Assembly: GCF_000523235.1 (NCBI RefSeq)
Contig: NZ_CP006850.1
Span: 4,712,001 to 4,776,000 of the forward strand
Reading direction: 5' to 3'
DNA from: Nocardia nova SH22a
GTDB lineage: Bacteria > Actinomycetota > Actinomycetes > Mycobacteriales > Mycobacteriaceae
DNA: 64,000 nucleotides
The translations under genes were made by a program, and so were the position numbers. The notes below the pieces were generated by a model that was not told where the DNA came from, ran no database searches, and saw only the letters and a program-made list of their open reading frames with translations. Of the stretch, positions 60,363-64,000 are shown piece by piece. Position 1 is the stretch's first letter. Each line of letters opens with the position of its first letter.

Positions 60363-61151
60363 CTAGGCCAGGAATCCGCCGTCGGCGTGCACGACACTGC
60401 CGGTGACGGCCGCGGATTCGGGGGTGCACAGCCAGGCGATGGCGGCGGCGACCTCGTCGGGTTCCAGTATCCGGTCGACGATCTGGTGGGAGGCGAATTT
60501 CTCGATGTCGTCGAGCCCGTACAGGCGCGCGGTCTCGGTGAGCAGCGTGGTCCGGGTGGAGCCCGGCGACACCGCGGTCGCGGTGATCCCGGTGCCCAGC
60601 AGGTCGTGGGCGAGCCCCTTGATCAGCCCGATCACGGCGTGTTTGGCGGCGTTGTACCCCGACAGATGCCACATGCCGTGATGGGCGGCCGCCGATGCCA
60701 CACCGATGAAACGGCCGGTGCGGGGCTCCGGTCCGGCGAGCATGGCGGGCACGGCCGCGCGGGCGAGATTGGCCATGCCGTGGACGCCGGTGTCGAACAT
60801 CGGCACCCAGTCCGCCGTGGTGGTCTCCCACAGCGGTCCGCCGCCGGTCATGACCGCGGCGGCGGCCACCGCGGCATCGAGACGCCCGAATCTGTCGCGG
60901 GCGAGTTCGACTGCCGCGGTGAGGTTTTCGAGAACACGCACATCTCCGGCGACAGGCACCACGGCGCCGCCGTACGGCCCGGCCACCGCCTCCAGCTGAT
61001 CCCCGGTCCCCAGCGGGTAGCCGAGCGCCGGATCGTCGTGGCAGATGTCGACCGCCACCACGCGCCAGCCTCCGGCCGCGAGCCGGTGCACGGTCGCGGC
61101 GCCGATTCCGCGCGCCGCACCCGTGACAATCGCGACCGGTGGCGCGTCCAC
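60363..61151 (-). CDS. Mycofactocin-associated SDR dehydrogenase
   Basis: A 262-residue SDR: VAIVTGAARGIGAATVHRL, GVASAAAHHGMWHLSGYNAAK with Ser, Tyr and Lys, and SAAVTGSVVHADGGFLA. Such SDRs keep their NAD tightly bound and pass electrons to mycofactocin. The GTG at 61151 overlaps the mftD stop by one base (TAGTG), so it is part of the mft operon. It is in the place where mftE is found in Mycobacterium tuberculosis. Confidence 0.92.
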   Translation of the reverse strand: MDAPPVAIVTGAARGIGAATVHRLAAGGWRVVAVDICHDDPALGYPLGTGDQLEAVAGPYGGAVVPVAGDVRVLENLTAAVELARDRFGRLDAAVAAAAVMTGGGPLWETTTADWVPMFDTGVHGMANLARAAVPAMLAGPEPRTGRFIGVASAAAHHGMWHLSGYNAAKHAVIGLIKGLAHDLLGTGITATAVSPGSTRTTLLTETARLYGLDDIEKFASHQIVDRILEPDEVAAAIAWLCTPESAAVTGSVVHADGGFLA

Positions 61152-62323
61152 TACATGCCCCGGGTGAATCCGGCGGGCACGATGACGTCGTCGGGCGACA
61201 GATTGTGGATCGAGGTGTGCCCGAGACCGTAGAGCGCGGAGTCGATGCCCTGGCGGATCACCTCGAGGACGTTGTGCACCCCGCGGTCACCGGCGGCGGC
61301 CATACCCCACAGGTAGGGGCGGCCGATCATCACGGCATTCGCACCGAGGGCTACGGCCTTGACCACGTCGCTGCCGCGCCGAATCCCGCCGTCGAGCAGG
61401 ATCTCGATCTGACCGCCGACGGCCTGAACCACGCTGGGCAGCATACGAATCGCGGCCGGAGTGGTGTCGAGGTTGTTGCCGCCGTGGTTGGACACCGAGA
61501 TGGCGGTGGCGCCGATGTCGACGGCCCGCTTCGCGTCGTCCGGGCGACCGACTCCCTTGATCAGGAACGGCCCGTCCCACTGCTGCCGCAACCAGGCCAG
61601 ATCGTCCCAGGTGGGCGGCGGCGTACCCATCCACTCGCCGTAGGCGCCGAAGAAGGTCGGGCCCTGCTGCCCGCGCGGCACGAGATTCGGGGTGCTCAGG
61701 TCGGGCAGTTTGCCCGAGCGCGCGAAGCGCAGCAGCCAGCCGGGTTTGGTGACCACCTGGGGTGCGAACCGCACGGCGGTCTTCACGTCGATCTTCTCCG
61801 GCAGCGGCGGGCTGCCCCAGTCGCGCGCGGTGGCGAACACCCAGTCCAGCGTGACGATCACGCCTTTGGCACCGGCCTCGCGGGCGCGTTCGAGCCGGGC
61901 GGCCATGTCGTCCTTGCTGCCGAGCCAGTAGATCTGGAAGAAGGTCTTGTCGTTGGCGGCCACGACCTCCTCGATCGGCTTGGACCCGAACGACGACAGT
62001 CCCAGCGCGGTCCCCGACATCGCCGCACCGCGGGCCACGCCGACCTCACCGGCCGGATCGACCGCTTGCACACCGGTGGGCGAGCAGATCACCGGCATCG
62101 AAATCTCTTGTCCGAGAACGGTGGTGCCGAGTTCGCGGGTCGCGGGCAGATCGGCGATGTGCGGGCGCAGACCGAGTTCGGTGAACGCCGCGGCATTGTC
62201 GTCGAGCGTGGCACCGGCCTCCGAGCCCGCCAGCAGGGCGAGATAGACGGCCTTGGGCACGCGCTTCTTCGCGCGCCGCTGCGCCTCTGCGACCGATTCG
62301 AACCAGTCACGTGTGCTTGCCAT
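61151..62323 (-). CDS. mftD: Mycofactocin maturase MftD (FMN-dependent)
   Basis: A 390-residue alpha-hydroxyacid-dehydrogenase-fold flavoprotein. It oxidises the aminoketone made from the MftA core to the redox-active pre-mycofactocin. Seen: CSPTGVQAVDPAGEV, FFQIYWLGSKDDM, LIKGVGRPDDAKRAVDIG, SNHGGNNLD and ILLDGGIRRGSDVVKAVALGA region in parts. The ATG at 62323 is used. It follows mftC after 82 bases. Confidence 0.95.
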   Translation of the reverse strand: MASTRDWFESVAEAQRRAKKRVPKAVYLALLAGSEAGATLDDNAAAFTELGLRPHIADLPATRELGTTVLGQEISMPVICSPTGVQAVDPAGEVGVARGAAMSGTALGLSSFGSKPIEEVVAANDKTFFQIYWLGSKDDMAARLERAREAGAKGVIVTLDWVFATARDWGSPPLPEKIDVKTAVRFAPQVVTKPGWLLRFARSGKLPDLSTPNLVPRGQQGPTFFGAYGEWMGTPPPTWDDLAWLRQQWDGPFLIKGVGRPDDAKRAVDIGATAISVSNHGGNNLDTTPAAIRMLPSVVQAVGGQIEILLDGGIRRGSDVVKAVALGANAVMIGRPYLWGMAAAGDRGVHNVLEVIRQGIDSALYGLGHTSIHNLSPDDVIVPAGFTRGM

Positions 62324-62405
62324 GAGATTCCTTGTGTTGCAGTCGAAGTGATAGCTCGAGCCCATGGCGTGCGAGTCCTGCACGCACCCGACGGACTCGA
62401 TGCGG

Positions 62406-63587
62406 TCAGGTGAGTCCGGCCAGCGGGCTGGTGTCGCAGGCCCGGTCGGGCGTGGTGACCTTGGCGCGGGTGGGTATTCCGAGCGCCACCGAGCGGCGGG
62501 CGGGCGCGCTGCGGGAGTGGTTCTTGTCCGGCTGCGGCTTCGCGCCGACTCCGGCCAGCGCGAGTTCGGCGTTGCCGCGCACACATTCGGGGTCGGGCCC
62601 GTCCAGGGGCAGTCCGGTGAAGAACTTCGCCGCCATGCAGCCGCCCTGGCAGGCGTCGTAGGCCGAACACGAGGTGCACGCGCCGCCGGTCTGCGGTTGC
62701 CGCAGCCGTTCGAACAGTTCCGAGGTGCGCCAGACACTGTCGAAGCCGCCGGTGTCGCGGACGTTACCGGCCAGGAATTCGTCGTGGATCGCGAACGGGC
62801 AGGCGTAGACGTCACCGACCGGATCGACCAGGCACACCACCCGGCCCGCACCACACAGGTTCAGTCCCGAGATCGGCGTGGACCCCAGGGCATTGAGATG
62901 GAAGAACGAGTCCCCGGTCAGCACGCCCTCGCCGTGCGCGACGAGCCAGTCGTAGATCTTCAGCTGCTGATCGGTGGTCGGGTGCAGATCGTTCCACACA
63001 TCGGCGCCGCGCCCGGACGGCCGCAGCCGGGTGATGCGCAACTGCGCGCCGAACCGGTCGGCGATGGCCTTGAACTCGTCGAGCTGATCCACATTGTGGC
63101 GGGTCATCACGACCGAGATCTTGAAGTTCTCGAACCCGGCGTCGGCCAGGTTCTGCATGGCCCGCATGGCGGTATCGAACGATCCCGGCCCGCGTACGGC
63201 GTCGTTGACCTCGGCGGTGGCTCCGTCGATGGAGATCTGCACATCGACGTAATCGGTGGCGGCAAGCTGCCGTGCCCGGTCGGGGGTGAGCCGAACTCCG
63301 TTGGTGGAGAACTTGACTCCGACATGGTGGGCCACCGCGTAGTCCAGCAGTTCCCAGAAGTCGCTGCGCACGGTCGGTTCACCGCCGCCGATGTTGACGT
63401 AGAAGACCTGCATCCGCTCGAGGTCGTCGATGAACGACTTGCATTCGGCGGTGGACAGTTCGCGCGGATCGCGCCGCCCCGAGGACGACAGGCAGTGCTC
63501 ACACGCGAGATTGCAGGCGTAGGTGAGTTCCCAGGTCAGGCAGATCGGCGCGTCGAGGCCGTGTTTGAAGTGTTCGACCAGTTTCAT
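62406..63587 (-). CDS. mftC: Mycofactocin radical SAM maturase MftC
   Basis: A 393-residue radical SAM/SPASM enzyme that decarboxylates and cyclises the C-terminal Val-Tyr of MftA. The cluster Cys are 25, 29 and 32 in CNLACEHC. The SPASM domain Cys lie in CGAGRVVCLVD, YACPF and CTSCSAYDACQGGC. The ATG overlaps the mftB stop by 4 bases (ATGA). It needs MftB to present the precursor. Confidence 0.97.
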   Translation of the reverse strand: MKLVEHFKHGLDAPICLTWELTYACNLACEHCLSSSGRRDPRELSTAECKSFIDDLERMQVFYVNIGGGEPTVRSDFWELLDYAVAHHVGVKFSTNGVRLTPDRARQLAATDYVDVQISIDGATAEVNDAVRGPGSFDTAMRAMQNLADAGFENFKISVVMTRHNVDQLDEFKAIADRFGAQLRITRLRPSGRGADVWNDLHPTTDQQLKIYDWLVAHGEGVLTGDSFFHLNALGSTPISGLNLCGAGRVVCLVDPVGDVYACPFAIHDEFLAGNVRDTGGFDSVWRTSELFERLRQPQTGGACTSCSAYDACQGGCMAAKFFTGLPLDGPDPECVRGNAELALAGVGAKPQPDKNHSRSAPARRSVALGIPTRAKVTTPDRACDTSPLAGLT

Positions 63588-63901
63588 CGGTGATCCTGTT
63601 CGTCCGCACCGGTGGGGCGATGCTCGATGGTGCCCGCCTGGAACAGTCCGGCGAGCGCCTTCAGATAGCTGGGACGTTCGGTCTCGGCGACCCCCGCGGC
63701 CGCCACAGCGGCGGCCGCGTCGGGCGCTGCGGCCAGCCCCTCCACGACCGCCACCAGCTGCTTCGTCTTCAGAAACGACAGACGACGGGTGGTGAAGTCG
63801 TAGACGAGTGCCCCGAACGGCTCGGGCCGCAACGAGATCGACGGCGCGAGCCGATAGGAACCGGCCGGATCGAAGGCGTCAGTAGACACCGCACATGCCA
63901 T
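63584..63901 (-). CDS. mftB: Mycofactocin chaperone MftB (RRE protein)
   Basis: A 105-residue RiPP-recognition-element protein: SISLRPEPFGALVYDFTTRRL, SFLKTKQLVAVVEGLA, which is diagnostic of MftB. It binds MftA and hands it to MftC. The ATG at 63901 is chosen because GAGGA lies 11 bases upstream; a GTG at 63889 is an alternative. It overlaps mftA by 23 bases (63879-63901). Confidence 0.93.
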   Translation of the reverse strand: MACAVSTDAFDPAGSYRLAPSISLRPEPFGALVYDFTTRRLSFLKTKQLVAVVEGLAAAPDAAAAVAAAGVAETERPSYLKALAGLFQAGTIEHRPTGADEQDHR

Positions 63902-63989
63902 CGATCGACACATCCTCGACGAGCAGGTCGTCTTCGACCAGTGCGTCGTCGCCGGGGACTACTGTCTGGCTGGTGATGGGTTCGTTCAT
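63879..63989 (-). CDS. mftA: Mycofactocin precursor peptide MftA
   Basis: A 36-residue ribosomal peptide, too short for ordinary gene calling. The leader is acidic (DDALVEDDLLVEDVS) and the end is IDGMCGVY, the conserved MftA C-terminus whose last Val-Tyr forms the mycofactocin core. GAGGAG lies directly upstream of the ATG at 63989. The gene is first in the operon; its promoter and any mftR lie beyond the window edge. Confidence 0.95.
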   Translation of the reverse strand: MNEPITSQTVVPGDDALVEDDLLVEDVSIDGMCGVY

Positions 63990-64000
63990 GATCGCTCCTC

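Overview
High-GC (about 68-70%) actinobacterial chromosome, most likely Nocardia or a close mycolic-acid-containing relative. The evidence is an EmbA/B/C-type arabinosyltransferase, an antigen-85-like esterase, four luciferase-like F420-type oxidoreductases, an MTB12-like lipoprotein and a mycofactocin cluster. No rRNA, tRNA, CRISPR array or intact insertion sequence was seen.

Region 1-10.8 kb and 17.7-42.7 kb: a large, split catabolic gene set for an unidentified bulky carboxylate or ring compound. It holds two acyl-CoA ligases, two type III CoA-transferases, one single acyl-CoA dehydrogenase plus three adjacent acyl-CoA dehydrogenase pairs, three enoyl-CoA hydratases, several SDRs, two thiolases (one cut by the window edge), a TesB thioesterase, three LLM (F420-type) oxidoreductases, a Rieske oxygenase with an unlinked KshB-like reductase, an atypical amidohydrolase, a carboxymuconolactone-decarboxylase-like protein and a SnoaL-like protein. 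A TetR regulator (20805-21458) sits in the middle. The 15-bp palindrome GAGAAT-N3-ATTCTC recurs, perfect or nearly so, only in control regions of these operons (4853, 20667, 21457, 30790, 39401, with weaker copies at 4627, 20740 and 42669). I read this as one TetR-controlled regulon and as the most interesting system in the window. A separate KstR-type box precedes the SDR at 23908.

Region 10.8-17.7 kb: an unrelated block between the two parts of the regulon. It carries secreted or lipid-anchored proteins, a HisN-like phosphatase with a degraded metal site, an RDD membrane protein, a subtilisin-inhibitor (SSI) protein with a proline-rich stalk, a FAD monooxygenase and CysQ. A nested 78-nt inverted repeat marks its left edge. 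Region 24.7-28.2 kb also interrupts the catabolic genes and contains gene relics (an Rpn nuclease tail and an epimerase N-terminus), a 39-bp direct repeat, an antigen-85-like esterase and MeaB.

Region 42.8-60.3 kb: mostly housekeeping or stand-alone genes. These are a VC0807-type membrane protein, an SDR lacking its catalytic Tyr, a decayed isoprenylcysteine-methyltransferase-like gene, the arabinosyltransferase, a PAS-GGDEF protein, a LysR regulator divergent from a Glu/Leu/Phe/Val dehydrogenase, methyltransferases, a Tat-lipoprotein intradiol-dioxygenase-like protein, an F420 oxidoreductase, an aconitase and a RsbW-like ATPase.

Region 60.4-64.0 kb: mycofactocin biosynthesis on the minus strand, mftA-mftB-mftC-mftD followed by a mycofactocin-type SDR. 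The 36-residue precursor MftA ends in IDGMCGVY. No mftE or mftF is visible in the window.
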